A stretch of DNA of 64,000 bases from Acidovorax soli (GCF_900107605.1 NZ_FNQJ01000001.1:186001-250000); one strand, 5' to 3'. Shown: positions 34,484 to 44,324, counted from the stretch's first letter. Notes: a model not told the origin generated them from the letters alone. Program-made: numbers and translations.

Positions 34484-35956
34484 ATGGACAAAAAACACAC
34501 CTTTCACCGCAGCGACCTGGTGCGCATTGCCGTTGACGCCATGAAGGAGCGCGGCCTGGAGCCCGAGTTTCCGCCCCGCGCGCTGCAACAACTGCAAACC
34601 ATCGCGGCCGCCGGGCAGGATGACGATCCGCGCATCCGCGACCTCAGCGCGCTGCCCTGGTGCTCGATCGACAACGATGACTCGCTCGACCTCGACCAGC
34701 TCACGGCCTGCGGTCCCTTGGGCAACGGCGCCGTGAAGATCTTTGTGGCGGTGGCCGATGTGGACGCCCTGGTCCGGAAGAACTCGGCCATCGACCAGCA
34801 TGCGCACATCAACACCACGTCGGTCTATACCTCGGCGCGGGTGTTTCCGATGCTGCCCGAGCGCCTGTCCACCGACCTGACCTCGCTGAACCCGGGGCAG
34901 GAGCGCCTGGCCATCGTGACCGAAATGGTGGTGGATGCCGAGGGTGCGGTCACCCATTCCACTGTGCACCGGGCGCGGGTGCGCAACCACGCCAAGCTGG
35001 CCTACGATGCCGTGGCCGCATGGATCGAGGGCGAAGGCGAGCTGCCCGAAGCAGCGCGCGCCGTGCCCGGCATGGACGAGCAGCTGCGCACCCAGGACAT
35101 GGTGGCCCAGCGCATGCGCGCGCGCCGGCGCCAGCAGGGCTCGCTGGACCTGGAGACCTTCCAGCCGCGGGCCGTGTTCGACGGCGACCGCGTGGTGGAC
35201 ATCCGCCAGCAGGAGCAGAACCGGGCGCGCCAGCTCATCGAAGAGTTCATGATCGCCACCAACACCTGCACGGCGCAGTTTCTGGCGCGGCACGGCGGCA
35301 GCGCCTTGCGGCGGGTGGTGCGATCGCCCGAGCGCTGGCTGCGCATCGTGGAAGTGGCCAGCAAATATGGCGAGGCACTGCCCAAGACGCCCGATTCGCG
35401 CGCGTTGGAGGGTTTCCTGGCGCGCCAGCGCCAGGCCGATCCGCTGCGCTTTCCCGATCTGTCGCTGGTCATCATCAAGCTGATGGGTTCGGGCGAGTAT
35501 GTGGTCGAGCACCCCCGGGGCGAGCCCATCGGCCACTTCGGCCTGGCCGTGCGCGACTACACGCATTCCACGGCGCCCAACCGCCGTTACCCCGATCTGG
35601 TGAGCCTGCGCATGGTCAAGGCGCTGCTGTCGGGCGAGCACCCGCCCTATGGCCTGGCCGAACTGGCCACGCTGGCCGAGCATTGCACCCACCAGGAAGA
35701 CGCGGCGCAGAAGGTGGAGCGCAGCGTGCGCAAATCCGAGGCGGCGCTGTTCCTGCAGGGGCTGATCGGCCAGAAGTTTGACGCCATCGTCACGGGCCGC
35801 ACCGAGAGCGCCACCTGGGTGCGCATCTTCACGCCGCCGGCCGAAGGGCTGCTGATGGCGGGCGATTTCAACCTGGAGGTGGGGCAGAAGATCCGCGTGA
35901 AGCTGCTCAGCACCAACGTGGAGCGCGGTTTCATCGATTTCGAGCAGGCGCGCTGA
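34484..35956 (+). CDS. RNB-domain exoribonuclease (RNase II/R family, short form)
   Basis: The 490-residue protein has the RNB catalytic site with the Asp cluster in CSIDNDDSLDLDQL (D63-D71), where acidic residues bind two Mg ions. Further RNB blocks are VADVDALVRKNSAIDQHA, TSVYTSARVFPMLPERLS, EEFMIATNTCTAQFL and YTHSTAPNRRYPDLVSLRM. It lacks the N-terminal cold-shock domains of full RNase R, and its C-terminal S1-like part is short. It degrades RNA 3' to 5'. ATG 34484 starts the homology; the upstream in-frame extension looks unrelated. Confidence 0.88.
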   Translation: MDKKHTFHRSDLVRIAVDAMKERGLEPEFPPRALQQLQTIAAAGQDDDPRIRDLSALPWCSIDNDDSLDLDQLTACGPLGNGAVKIFVAVADVDALVRKNSAIDQHAHINTTSVYTSARVFPMLPERLSTDLTSLNPGQERLAIVTEMVVDAEGAVTHSTVHRARVRNHAKLAYDAVAAWIEGEGELPEAARAVPGMDEQLRTQDMVAQRMRARRRQQGSLDLETFQPRAVFDGDRVVDIRQQEQNRARQLIEEFMIATNTCTAQFLARHGGSALRRVVRSPERWLRIVEVASKYGEALPKTPDSRALEGFLARQRQADPLRFPDLSLVIIKLMGSGEYVVEHPRGEPIGHFGLAVRDYTHSTAPNRRYPDLVSLRMVKALLSGEHPPYGLAELATLAEHCTHQEDAAQKVERSVRKSEAALFLQGLIGQKFDAIVTGRTESATWVRIFTPPAEGLLMAGDFNLEVGQKIRVKLLSTNVERGFIDFEQAR

Positions 35957-36009
35957 AATTCTGTGCCCACCCGGCGCCAGCGTCCGAGCCCCCAGCAGGA
36001 GACTTCACC

Positions 36010-36546
36010 ATGGCCAAGCGATCCTTTCCCCTGTCCAAGGTCTATGGGCTGCTCGAACCCGGCCCGGTGCTGCTGCTGAGCACGGCGCACAAGGGGCGGA
36101 TCAACGCCATGGCGATGTCCTGGCACACCATGATGGAGTTCGAGCCGCCTCTGGTGGGCTGCGTGGTCAGCAGCCGCGATTTCAGTTTCACGGCCCTCAA
36201 AGCCACGCGTGAGTGCGTGCTGAACATCCCCGCCGTGGAGCTTGCGCAGAAGGTGGTGGACTGCGGCAACAGCTCGGGCCGCAGCGTGGACAAGTTCGCG
36301 GCGTTCGGCCTGACGCCCGCGCCGGCCTCGCTGGTGGCCGCGCCGCTGATCGCCGAGTGCCATGCCCACCTCGAATGCAAGGTGGTGGATACGCGTTTTG
36401 TGAACCGCTACAGCTTCTTTGTGCTGGAGGTGGTTCAGGCCTGGACCGATCCGGCCTGCAAGGACCCGCGCACGCTGCACCACCGGGGCTGGGGCGCCTT
36501 CATGGTGGCGGGCGAGACGATCCGGTTGCCGTCCAAAATGAAATAG
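36010..36546 (+). CDS. Flavin reductase-like FMN-binding protein
   Basis: The 178-residue split-barrel protein has PVLLLSTAHKGRINAMAMSW (about 19-38), PLVGCVVSSRDFSFTALKAT and ECVLNIPAVELAQKVVDCG, the pattern of the flavin reductase-like domain (flavoredoxin family). It probably binds FMN and reduces flavins or a small substrate with NAD(P)H. GGAGA lies just upstream of the ATG. No partner oxygenase is next to it. Confidence 0.85.
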   Translation: MAKRSFPLSKVYGLLEPGPVLLLSTAHKGRINAMAMSWHTMMEFEPPLVGCVVSSRDFSFTALKATRECVLNIPAVELAQKVVDCGNSSGRSVDKFAAFGLTPAPASLVAAPLIAECHAHLECKVVDTRFVNRYSFFVLEVVQAWTDPACKDPRTLHHRGWGAFMVAGETIRLPSKMK

Positions 36547-36610
36547 CCGGGTCCGCCTTTGTCCACCGCGGCCCGCCGCAACACCGGCGCATCCAGCGCA
36601 AGGAACATCC

Positions 36611-37180
36611 ATGAACGAACCGTCACCCATTCATCCGTCAACGGTCCCCGGCGCAGCTGCCGAAGCCGATATCCGCACCCGTTTCCGTGGCCTGCGGGCC
36701 CACGCCGGTCCGCAAGTGGCCGTCACGGTGCTGCACATCGGCGCCGAACACACGGCCATTGCCACCGGGCAGGGCGACGAGGCTTCCGGCGTGCTGGTGC
36801 TGGACATTGGCGCGCACAAGACGGCGCGGCAATTTTTCAAGCGCAGCCCGCCCACGCCGCTGGAGATGGAACACGCCATTGCCACCGTGGAAGACGAGGT
36901 GATCCGCGCGGTACCGGTGCTGGCGCCGGGCACTGCCTTGCTGTGCGCCGACGCGCTGGTGCGCGAGGTGGCCCTGCTGGCAGGGCTGGCGCCGGGTGAG
37001 TGCATGGTGATGCCGCTCGATGCCATGGAACGCGTGTTCGAGCGCCTGGCCGCCGTGGCCGAAGGGCGCCCGGCCGTGCGCGAGGGTTTGCCGCAAGGCA
37101 CCGATTTCGCCGCTGCGCTGCTGATCCTGCGCGAGTTCATGCACCACCTGCGGTTTGGGGCGATCACCGTGGTGGCGTGA
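36611..37180 (+). CDS. Conserved-looking protein of unknown function
   Basis: I do not recognise this 189-residue soluble protein. It has a hydrophobic-beta pattern from about 37 (VAVTVLHIGAEHTAIATGQG), a following VLVLDIGAHKTARQFFKR and PPTPLEMEHAIATVEDEVI. The C-terminal LILREFMHHLRFGAITVVA is strongly helical. The alternation of beta strands and helices suggests an alpha/beta fold. It has no signal peptide and no membrane span. Coding is supported by codon use, a ribosome site (AAGGAAC) and tight spacing after the flavin reductase gene. Confidence 0.6.
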   Translation: MNEPSPIHPSTVPGAAAEADIRTRFRGLRAHAGPQVAVTVLHIGAEHTAIATGQGDEASGVLVLDIGAHKTARQFFKRSPPTPLEMEHAIATVEDEVIRAVPVLAPGTALLCADALVREVALLAGLAPGECMVMPLDAMERVFERLAAVAEGRPAVREGLPQGTDFAAALLILREFMHHLRFGAITVVA

Positions 37181-37274
37181 CGACGGCACGGGGTCTTTCG
37201 ATCCATGGGGTCTGGTGGCCGGGGTAGAGTCGCACGTCCGTATGTGTTCCTTTTGTTTCCGCCAGAGCCTGCCC

Positions 37275-38045
37275 ATGATGAATTGCCCGCGCCGCCCCCT
37301 GCGCACCCTGTTGTCGCTACTGTGGGGGGCCACCCTGGGCGCATGTGCCCTCGTTGCCGCGCCAGCCGGCGCTGCGCCCGAAATCCCCGCCACAGATGCC
37401 AGCGCCATGGCGCCCCGCGTGCTGGCCTGCACCACCTGCCATGGCAAGCAAGGCCGCGCCACGCAAGACGGCTACTTTCCGCGCATCGCGGGCAAGCCGG
37501 AGGGCTACCTCTACAACCAGCTGGTCAATTTCCGGGACGGGCGGCGCAGCTACCCGCAGATGACTTACCTCATCGAGCACCTCACGGACGGCTATCTGCG
37601 CGAGATCGCCACCCACTTCGCCGCGCTGGAGGTGCCCTATGCGCCGCCCCCCGCGCCCCAGGCTGCGCCGCAGGTGCTGGAGCGCGGGCGCCTGCTGGTG
37701 CAGCAGGGCGATGCGGCGCGCCAGTTGCCTGCCTGCGTGCAGTGCCACGGCCCGGCGCTGACGGGGCTCAGCCCGTCGATTCCCGGCTTGCTGGGCCTGC
37801 CGCGTGACTACCTCAACAGCCAGCTCGGGGCCTGGCAGACCGGCCAGCGCCGCGCGCAGGCCCCCGATTGCATGGCGGCCATTGCCCGCCAGCTTTCACC
37901 GGAAGAGGTGAGTGCCGTATCGGCCTGGCTGGCGGCCCAGCCGGTGCCCGGCGGCGGCAAGCCGGCCGAGCGGCTGACAGGGGCCATGCCCGTGCGCTGC
38001 GGCGGGGTGGATGGTGTGCCGGTGGCTGGCGCGGCGGCGCGCTGA
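37275..38045 (+). CDS. Di-haem cytochrome c (c4-like)
   Basis: The 256-residue exported protein has a signal peptide (MMNCPRRPLRTLLSLLWGAT, Ala-rich cleavage region near 32) and two haem c motifs: CTTCH at 52-56 and CVQCH at 154-158, with downstream Met candidates. The spacing of two similar domains is that of cytochrome c4. It would carry electrons in the periplasm. The start is uncertain between two adjacent ATG codons; a start 33 bases upstream would add a Cys-rich stretch. It stands 12 bases before the tri-haem gene. Confidence 0.85.
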   Translation: MMNCPRRPLRTLLSLLWGATLGACALVAAPAGAAPEIPATDASAMAPRVLACTTCHGKQGRATQDGYFPRIAGKPEGYLYNQLVNFRDGRRSYPQMTYLIEHLTDGYLREIATHFAALEVPYAPPPAPQAAPQVLERGRLLVQQGDAARQLPACVQCHGPALTGLSPSIPGLLGLPRDYLNSQLGAWQTGQRRAQAPDCMAAIARQLSPEEVSAVSAWLAAQPVPGGGKPAERLTGAMPVRCGGVDGVPVAGAAAR

Positions 38046-38057
38046 AGGGGGCATGGC

Positions 38058-39335
38058 ATGAAACGCATCCTCTGGACCATCTCTTCCACCATGGCCGCCC
38101 TGGGCCTGGGTGCCGCCGCACTGGTGGCGCTGAATTTGCGTGGCGAAGAACCGTTGACCACCAACGAAACCGTGCAAAGCACGCCGGAGCTGGTAAAGCG
38201 CGGCGCATACCTGGCCCGCGCCGGCAACTGCATGGCCTGCCACACCGTGCAGGGTGGCGCACCCTATGCGGGCGGGCGCGGCATCGATACGCCGTTTGGC
38301 GTCATCCACACGTCCAACCTCACGCCCGATAAGGCTACGGGCATCGGCAATTGGTCGGCCGCCGAGTTCTGGCGCGCGCTGCACAACGGCCGCTCCAGGG
38401 ACGGGCGCCTGCTGTACCCGGCGTTTCCCTATACCAGCTACACGCAGGTGACGCGCGAGGATTCCGACGCCATCTACGCCTATCTGCAAAGCCTGCCTGC
38501 CGTGGCGCAGGCCAACCGGCCGCATGCGCTGCGCTTTCCGTACAACACGCAGGCCGCGCTGGGTGTGTGGCGCGCCCTGTTCTTCGTGCCCGGTGCGCCA
38601 CCGGCTGAATCCACGCAAACGGCTGAGTACAACCGGGGCGCCTACCTGGTCAATGGCCTGGGCCATTGCGCTGCCTGCCACACGCCGCGCAATGCGCTGG
38701 GCGCCAGCAGCCAGGCGCAGGCCTTCAGCGGGGGGCTGATTCCGGTGCAGAACTGGTATGCCCCGGCCCTCAATGCCGCCGCCGAGGCGGGCGTGGCGCA
38801 GTGGCCGGTGGCGGACGTGGTGGCGCTGCTGAAAACCGGTGTGGCGCCGCAAGGCTCGGTCACCGGGCCCATGGCCGAGGTGGTGTTTCGCAGCACCCAG
38901 TACCTGAGCGATGCCGATGCCCAGGCGATCGCCGTGTACCTGCGGGCGCTGCCGCAGCAGGCCCCCGCTGCCCCGGCGGTGGTAAAGCCCTCGGCCGCCA
39001 CGCTGGCGCGCGGGGGCAAGGTGTATGAGCAGCACTGCGCGCAATGCCATGGCGACAGCGGCGAGGGTCAGCCGGGGGCATTCCCGGCGCTGGCGGGCAA
39101 CCGTGCCGTGGTGCTGCAAGACCCCACCAATCTGGTCCGCGTGGTGTTGCAGGGCGGCTATCTGCCGGCCACGGCGGGCAACCCGCGCCCGCATGGCATG
39201 CCGCCCTTCATGCAGGTGCTGGGCGACGAGGATGTGGCGGCCGTGAGCACCTTCGTGCGCAATGCCTGGGGCAACCAGGCCGGCGCAGTGGGTACCATCG
39301 GCGTCTACCGTGCCCGGGAGCGGCGCGGGTCTTGA
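38058..39335 (+). CDS. Tri-haem cytochrome c (alcohol/gluconate dehydrogenase cytochrome subunit-like)
   Basis: The 425-residue protein has an N-terminal anchor (MKRILWTISSTMAALGLGAA) and three haem c motifs: CMACH at 58-62, CAACH at 204-208 and CAQCH at 327-331. Blocks such as GRGIDTPFGVIHTSNLTPD and YPAFPYTSYTQVTREDSDAIYAYL (in parts) mark the cytochrome subunit of membrane-bound quinohaemoprotein or flavin dehydrogenases. The catalytic dehydrogenase itself is not encoded nearby. It accepts electrons from such an enzyme or from the c4-like protein and passes them to quinone or oxidase. Confidence 0.9.
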   Translation: MKRILWTISSTMAALGLGAAALVALNLRGEEPLTTNETVQSTPELVKRGAYLARAGNCMACHTVQGGAPYAGGRGIDTPFGVIHTSNLTPDKATGIGNWSAAEFWRALHNGRSRDGRLLYPAFPYTSYTQVTREDSDAIYAYLQSLPAVAQANRPHALRFPYNTQAALGVWRALFFVPGAPPAESTQTAEYNRGAYLVNGLGHCAACHTPRNALGASSQAQAFSGGLIPVQNWYAPALNAAAEAGVAQWPVADVVALLKTGVAPQGSVTGPMAEVVFRSTQYLSDADAQAIAVYLRALPQQAPAAPAVVKPSAATLARGGKVYEQHCAQCHGDSGEGQPGAFPALAGNRAVVLQDPTNLVRVVLQGGYLPATAGNPRPHGMPPFMQVLGDEDVAAVSTFVRNAWGNQAGAVGTIGVYRARERRGS

Positions 39336-39349
39336 AGGAGAACCCCCCG

Positions 39350-39736
39350 ATGCACAGCCCGGCCGCGTTGCCCGAATCCCCCCCCGTGGCCCCTGGCAGC
39401 GGCTGGTGGGCGGTGTGCCTGTGCGCCAACTGGTGCGGCACCTGCCGCGACTACCGGCCCCTGTTCGACGAACTGGCCAGGGCGCACCCGCAAATGCGCT
39501 TTGAGTGGGTGGACATCGAGGACGAGGCCGACCTGGCCGGGGATCTGGATGTGGAGACCTTTCCCACCTTGCTGATCGCCGATGGCGCGACGGCGCGCTT
39601 CCTGGGCCCGCTGCTGCCGCAGGCCCCCGTGCTGGCGCGCCTGCTGGCCAGCCTGCAGGCCGCCACACCTGGGGGCGGGGCAGGCGCTGAAGCGCAGGCA
39701 GTGTTCGAGCGTGTGCGCGCAGCGCGCAGCGCCTAG
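39350..39736 (+). CDS. Thioredoxin-like protein
   Basis: The 128-residue protein carries WCGTC with active-site Cys29 and Cys32 in AVCLCANWCGTCRDYRPLF, followed by FEWVDIEDEADLAGDLDVET and the cis-Pro block FPTLLIADG. There is no signal peptide, so it is probably cytoplasmic, although its gene follows two cytochrome c genes by 14 bases behind AAGGAG. Two further Cys residues (23 and 25) precede the site. It may reduce haem-binding cysteines or a thiol target; the role is inferred from context. Confidence 0.85.
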   Translation: MHSPAALPESPPVAPGSGWWAVCLCANWCGTCRDYRPLFDELARAHPQMRFEWVDIEDEADLAGDLDVETFPTLLIADGATARFLGPLLPQAPVLARLLASLQAATPGGGAGAEAQAVFERVRAARSA

Positions 39737-39794
39737 TTGCCTGGATCTGGGGCAACCGGGGCTCTTGCGGGCCCACCAGTGCGGATCGTTTATT

Positions 39795-39845
39795 CCTGTT
39801 TTGATAGCTGTCAGCGCCTATTTTTAAAGCGCTAGAGGCAGTTTT
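39795..39845. repeat. Dispersed hairpin repeat, copy C
   Basis: TTTTGATAGCTGTCAGCGCC, then TATTTTTAAAGCGCTAGAGGC, with partial complementarity (GCGC/GCGC arms). It is the best conserved copy in the window and lies just upstream of the helicase start. Confidence 0.7.
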
Positions 39846-39859
39846 CGTTTGATTTTCCT

Positions 39860-42800
39860 ATGGCACACCCACTGTGGTTCCACCTTCCATCGCTGCAGGC
39901 CCAGTGCGACAAGGGCGCCTGGTCGCGCGGCATGGATCTCCATTGCCGGGCGGGCGTGGTCCGCATCGACAGCGAACCCGATGGGGAGGGCCGCTGGCGG
40001 ATCGAGGGCGAGGTGCAGGGCAGCCTGTCCATGCCTTATCAGGTGTCGGCAGAGCTGGCCATTGCGCCCAATGGGCAGGTCACGCAGTGGTCGGGCGACT
40101 GCACTTGCCCCGTGGGCGTGGATTGCAAGCATGCCATCGCGTTGACTCTGCGGGCCGCGCAGGACAACCCGGCGCAAGGTCAGATTTCAGTCCCCGCCGT
40201 CGATGCCCTGAAAGCGCTGCAGGAGCGCAAGCAGGCCTCGGCGCGCGCCGAGGCCGACGCGCGGCTGGTGCGCTGGCTGCAGGACTGGGACCGTGCTGCA
40301 GGCGAACCTGATTCGTCCATCCCGGGCGCACGGCCGGATCGGCCCGAAAACTACCTGTACCTGGCCTCCATCGTGGGGCTGCCGTGCGCGGCCTCGAAGG
40401 CCCTGCCGCAGATGCAGCTGGAGGCGGTGGTGTCCTACCCCAAGCTCACCGGCGGCTGGGCCAAGCCCCGACAAATCCGCACCCAGCCCGGCCCCGGGCA
40501 GGCGGTCTATGACCGCGCCAGCGACGCCGATCGCCAGGTGCTGCAACTGCTGCGCGCCATGCCGCGCGGCATGGCTTACTACTCGGCCTACAGCGCAGCG
40601 CCGGTGGCGGTGCTGGAAGGAACTGTGGGCGTGCTGGCGCTGCAGCAGGCGGCCAGCACCGGCCGCCTGTTTGCCGATGCAGGGGGCTCCACCGTGGGTG
40701 CCCCGCTGCGCTGGGGTGACCCTTTGCCCATCACCTGGGCATGGCGCGAGGTCACGCCTGCCGCCGGGGGCGAAAGTTCCTGGGCCCTGGGCGCCAGCCT
40801 GCCAGGCGCTTCGGCCATGCTGTGCAGCAACAGCCCCCCGCTGTACCTCGACGCCGCTCTCGGTGTGTGTGGCACGGTGCAGGCCGATGGCCTGAGCGCA
40901 GCCCAGCTGGCCCTGCTGCTCAAGGCACCGGCGCTGGACGCCGCAGCGCTGCAAAAGCACCGGGCCGAGCTTGCCAGCCGCCTGGGCGGTGTGCTGCCGT
41001 TGCCGCCGGTGCTGGGCCCGCTCACCCGCGTGCAGGGCATTGCGCCCGTGGCGCGCCTGCACCTGGCGCCCGTGCCGGCGGGTGAAGTGCCAGACCTGGG
41101 CCTCATCACCGCCCGGCTGCGCTTCGACTACCAGGGCCATGTGGGCTGGTGGGCCGGGCAGGCGCTGGACATGCTGGTGACAGCGGAGGACGGCGGCCAG
41201 GTGCTGCTGCAGCGCGATCCCAGGGCCGAGCTCGGCGCCATCGAGCGGCTGATGGCGCTGGGCTTGCTGGCCACCGACGACGGCCTGTTCGGCATCCCCG
41301 GCGAACGCCCGCAGCACGACTGGATGCACTGGGCCGACAACGGTTTCGGGGTGCTGCGAGACGCGGGCTTCGCCGTCACATTGGATGCGGCGCTGACCGG
41401 CTGGATCACGCATGCCGACACGCTGGATGTGGCGCTGCAGCCCGACGGCGGGGAGGAGGCCACCTCGCCCTGGTTTGCGCTGTCGCTGGGCATGGAGATC
41501 GATGGTGTGCGCCACAACATCCTGCCGTGGCTGCCCGACCTGATTGCCGCTGCAGCGGCCCAGCCGCCGGACCCCGCCACCGGCCTGCCCCAGCTGCCGC
41601 CGCATGTGTATCTGCCGGCACAGGGGGGGACCGGTTTTGTGCGCCTGCCCACCGATGCGTTGCGGCCCTGGCTGGCTGCGCTGCTCGACCTGGTGGGTGA
41701 CCGGGCCCATGATTTCAATGGCGACCACCTCCGGCTTGCGCGCATGGACGTCCTGCGCACCAGTGCCGCGCTGGGCGAGGGGGCGGTGTGGGAGGGGGCG
41801 GACACCTTGCGCGCCATGGTGGCGCAGCTGCGGGGTGCCATGGCGTTGCCCGAAGTGCCATTGCCCGCCAGCGTGCACGCCACGCTGCGGCCCTACCAGC
41901 AGCAGGGCCTGAACTGGCTGCAGTTCCTGCGCGCCCACGGCCTGGCCGGTGTGCTGGCCGACGACATGGGCCTGGGCAAAACCTTGCAGGCCCTGGCGCA
42001 TATCCAGGTGGAAAAAGAGGCGGGGCGCCTGATGCACCCCGCACTCATCATTGCGCCCGTGAGCCTGCTGGGCAACTGGCAGCGCGAGGCGGCGCGGTTT
42101 TGCCCGGACCTGCGCAGCCTGGTGCTGCATGGCGCGGGCCGGCATGGGACGGCCGATGCGGTGGCCGAGCACGATCTGGTCATCGCGCCGTATTCGCTGC
42201 TGCAGCGCGACCGCGAGCGCTGGCTGGCGCAGCCCTGGCACCTGGTGGTGCTCGACGAGGCGCAGAACATCAAGAATGCCAGCACGCAGGCCGCGCAGGT
42301 GGTCAGCCAGTTGAATGCGCGCCACCGGCTGTGCCTGTCCGGCACGCCCCTGGAAAACCACCTGGGCGAGGTCTGGAGCCTGTTTCACTTTCTGATGCCC
42401 GGTTTTCTGGGCAGCCAGCAGCGCTTCAGGGAGCTGTTTCGCAATCCCATTGAAAAACTGGGTGACAGCGCCCGCATGGCACAGCTGCGTGCGCGCATCA
42501 CACCGTTCCTGCTGCGCCGCACCAAGGCGCTGGTGGCCGGCGAGTTGCCGCCCAAGATCGAGACCGTGATGCCGGTGGAACTGACCGGCGCGCAGGCCGA
42601 TCTGTACGAAACCATCCGCCTGGGCATGGAGAAGACCGTGCGGGAAGCCTTGCAGTCCAAGGGGCTGGCCAAGTCGCAGATCACCATCCTCGATGCGCTG
42701 CTCAAGCTGCGCCAGGTCTGCTGCGACCCGCAGCTGCTGCCGCTGGATGCCGCCAGGAAGGTCAAGACCTCGGCCAAGCTGGAGCAGTTGATGGCGCTGC

Positions 42801-43291
42801 TGCCTGAAATGCTGGCCGAGGGGCGGCGCATTTTGCTGTTCTCGCAATTCACCAGCATGCTCACCCTGATCGAGGCCGAGTTGAAAAAGCGCAAGCTGCC
42901 CTGGGTCAAGCTCACGGGGCAGAGCCAAAAGCGCGATGCCATCATTGAGCAGTTCACCAGCGGGCAGGTGCCGTTGTTCCTGGTCAGCCTGAAAGCAGGC
43001 GGGGTGGGGCTGAACCTGCCGCAGGCCGACACGGTGATCCACTTCGACCCCTGGTGGAACCCTGCCGTTGAAGCCCAGGCCACCGACCGTGCCCACCGCA
43101 TCGGCCAGACGCAGAGCGTGTGGGTGATCAAGCTGGTGGCGCAGGGCACCATAGAGGAGCGGATTTTGGCGCTGCAAGAACGCAAGGCCCAACTGGCGGG
43201 CAGCCTCTACAGCGGGTCTGCGGCGCGCAGGGAGCCGCTGTTCACCGAGACCGACCTGGCGGAGTTGCTGCAACCGCTATCACTGTCATAG
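39860..43291 (+). CDS. SWIM zinc-finger SNF2/SWI2-family helicase
   Basis: The 1143-residue ATPase has an N-terminal SWIM finger [11 protein letters not shown] (C81, C83, C89, H91), a ~550-residue middle region with no clear motif, then a SNF2 core. Walker A is DDMGLGKT with K707, the DEAQ box is [12 protein letters not shown] (D799), motif [16 protein letters not shown], and the second RecA domain has [35 protein letters not shown] and [17 protein letters not shown]. Such proteins translocate on double-stranded DNA and remodel nucleoprotein. No defence partner lies nearby, so a housekeeping role is more likely. The ATG is preceded by a repeat copy, and no good ribosome site is visible. Confidence 0.93.
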   Translation: MAHPLWFHLPSLQAQCDKGAWSRGMDLHCRAGVVRIDSEPDGEGRWRIEGEVQGSLSMPYQVSAELAIAPNGQVTQWSGDCTCPVGVDCKHAIALTLRAAQDNPAQGQISVPAVDALKALQERKQASARAEADARLVRWLQDWDRAAGEPDSSIPGARPDRPENYLYLASIVGLPCAASKALPQMQLEAVVSYPKLTGGWAKPRQIRTQPGPGQAVYDRASDADRQVLQLLRAMPRGMAYYSAYSAAPVAVLEGTVGVLALQQAASTGRLFADAGGSTVGAPLRWGDPLPITWAWREVTPAAGGESSWALGASLPGASAMLCSNSPPLYLDAALGVCGTVQADGLSAAQLALLLKAPALDAAALQKHRAELASRLGGVLPLPPVLGPLTRVQGIAPVARLHLAPVPAGEVPDLGLITARLRFDYQGHVGWWAGQALDMLVTAEDGGQVLLQRDPRAELGAIERLMALGLLATDDGLFGIPGERPQHDWMHWADNGFGVLRDAGFAVTLDAALTGWITHADTLDVALQPDGGEEATSPWFALSLGMEIDGVRHNILPWLPDLIAAAAAQPPDPATGLPQLPPHVYLPAQGGTGFVRLPTDALRPWLAALLDLVGDRAHDFNGDHLRLARMDVLRTSAALGEGAVWEGADTLRAMVAQLRGAMALPEVPLPASVHATLRPYQQQGLNWLQFLRAHGLAGVLADDMGLGKTLQALAHIQVEKEAGRLMHPALIIAPVSLLGNWQREAARFCPDLRSLVLHGAGRHGTADAVAEHDLVIAPYSLLQRDRERWLAQPWHLVVLDEAQNIKNASTQAAQVVSQLNARHRLCLSGTPLENHLGEVWSLFHFLMPGFLGSQQRFRELFRNPIEKLGDSARMAQLRARITPFLLRRTKALVAGELPPKIETVMPVELTGAQADLYETIRLGMEKTVREALQSKGLAKSQITILDALLKLRQVCCDPQLLPLDAARKVKTSAKLEQLMALLPEMLAEGRRILLFSQFTSMLTLIEAELKKRKLPWVKLTGQSQKRDAIIEQFTSGQVPLFLVSLKAGGVGLNLPQADTVIHFDPWWNPAVEAQATDRAHRIGQTQSVWVIKLVAQGTIEERILALQERKAQLAGSLYSGSAARREPLFTETDLAELLQPLSLS

Positions 43292-43404
43292 CTGCCTGCA
43301 CTGATTGTGCTTGCGCTGAGCACATTTTTTGTGGCAAAACCGTGAGCGGTTGGCATGCGCAGGCTGTGGCGAATCGCAGGCAACAGTTTTGGCCCGATTC
43401 GTCT

Positions 43405-43433
43405 TTGCAAATCAATGCTTTACGCGCTACAAT
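43405..43433 (+). promoter_or_regulatory. Promoter upstream of rimP-nusA-infB
   Basis: A -35 TTGCAA (43405-43410) and a -10 TACAAT (43428-43433) are separated by 17 bases. The predicted start near 43440 is only about 11 bases before an intrinsic terminator hairpin. Confidence 0.65.
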
Positions 43434-43449
43434 ATGAATCTCACGACCA

Positions 43450-43480
43450 AACGGGCGGGTACCTACCGCCCGTTTTTTTT
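43450..43480 (+). terminator. Intrinsic terminator in the rimP-nusA leader
   Basis: ACGGGCGG and CCGCCCGT pair over eight bases around a seven-base loop and are followed by eight T. The rest of the 362-base gap before rimP holds no gene that I recognise. A short RNA of about 40 bases, or attenuation of the operon, would result. Confidence 0.85.
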
Positions 43481-43653
43481 GGTCGAATGCTTTTGGAGCT
43501 CGAAGCTGTCGGGGAGGGTCTCCGGGGGTTATCGGGTTTTTTGTTTTGGACTTACGCAAACAAGGATGCGCCCAGGGTGCTTCCATGGGGCAGGCGATTG
43601 GCTTGTTCCTCATTGCGTAAGTCGTGTTGTTTTTCCGGGATTGAACTGAACAC

Positions 43654-44247
43654 GTGGCACTACAGCAAGTCGTTGAACAAATTGTGACGGGTCTGGGCTA
43701 TGACCTGGTGGAGATCGAGCGCTCTGCCGGTGGTTTGCTGCGTGTCACCATCGACTTGCCTTGGGTGCAGCCGGCCGCCGATGCGCCGGAGCCCGCAGTG
43801 GATCAGTTTGTCACGGTCGAAGACTGCGAGAAAGTCACCCGCCAGCTGCAGTTTGCGCTGGAGGTGGATGGGGTCGAATACAAGCGGCTGGAGGTCTCCT
43901 CGCCCGGCATTGATCGCCCGTTGCGCCATGAGCAGGATTTCGTGCGTTTTGCAGGCGCGGTCATTGACCTCACCCTGAAAGCCCCCATTGGCGCTGCGGC
44001 AGCCGGGCAGGTCAACGCCACCCGCAAGAAATTTCGCGGCACCCTGGAGCGTGCCGAATCGGGCGGATGGCAGATCGTCTGGAGTGATGAGCCAGCTGCC
44101 AAGCCTGGTCAGAAAATCAGCAAAAAGCGTGTGCCAGCCCCGTTGCAGGCGCTGGGTTTTACGCTGGATGAGCTCAGGGATGCCCGGTTGGCGCCCATTG
44201 TGGATTTCAAGGGGCGGGGGGCGAAGGCTGGTCAGGTACCGGGCTGA
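43654..44247 (+). CDS. rimP: Ribosome maturation factor RimP
   Basis: The 197-residue protein helps assemble the 30S subunit. It opens VEQIVTGLGYDLVEIERSAG and contains the family core LEVSSPGIDRPLRHEQDFVRF near 87-107, followed by an SH3-like C-terminal domain (FRGTLERAESGGWQIV). An insert of about 14 residues (VQPAADAPEPAVDQ) in the N-terminal domain is common in this order. It starts at GTG; no better ATG lies in frame. It is the first gene of the nusA operon. Confidence 0.93.
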   Translation: MALQQVVEQIVTGLGYDLVEIERSAGGLLRVTIDLPWVQPAADAPEPAVDQFVTVEDCEKVTRQLQFALEVDGVEYKRLEVSSPGIDRPLRHEQDFVRFAGAVIDLTLKAPIGAAAAGQVNATRKKFRGTLERAESGGWQIVWSDEPAAKPGQKISKKRVPAPLQALGFTLDELRDARLAPIVDFKGRGAKAGQVPG

Positions 44248-44324
44248 GTCGCTGGATGGTTTGGAGTGGGTGGGCGCTGTTGGCAGCTGCCGCCTGCGGG
44301 TGATAGAAACAGGAGAGTCGTCGC

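Noticed and set aside
34311-34544. Small frame upstream of and overlapping the RNB ribonuclease gene
   Set aside because: A hydrophobic stretch is present, but there is no ribosome site, and the 3' part is clearly the ribonuclease in another frame.
40187-43273. Long open frame antisense to the SNF2 helicase
   Set aside because: Same GC-driven artefact; no start context, low-complexity His/Gln-rich product.
39860-43291. SNF2 helicase as part of a DISARM- or Dnd-like defence system
   Set aside because: No methyltransferase, phospholipase-D or DUF1998 partner is adjacent; the neighbours are housekeeping genes.
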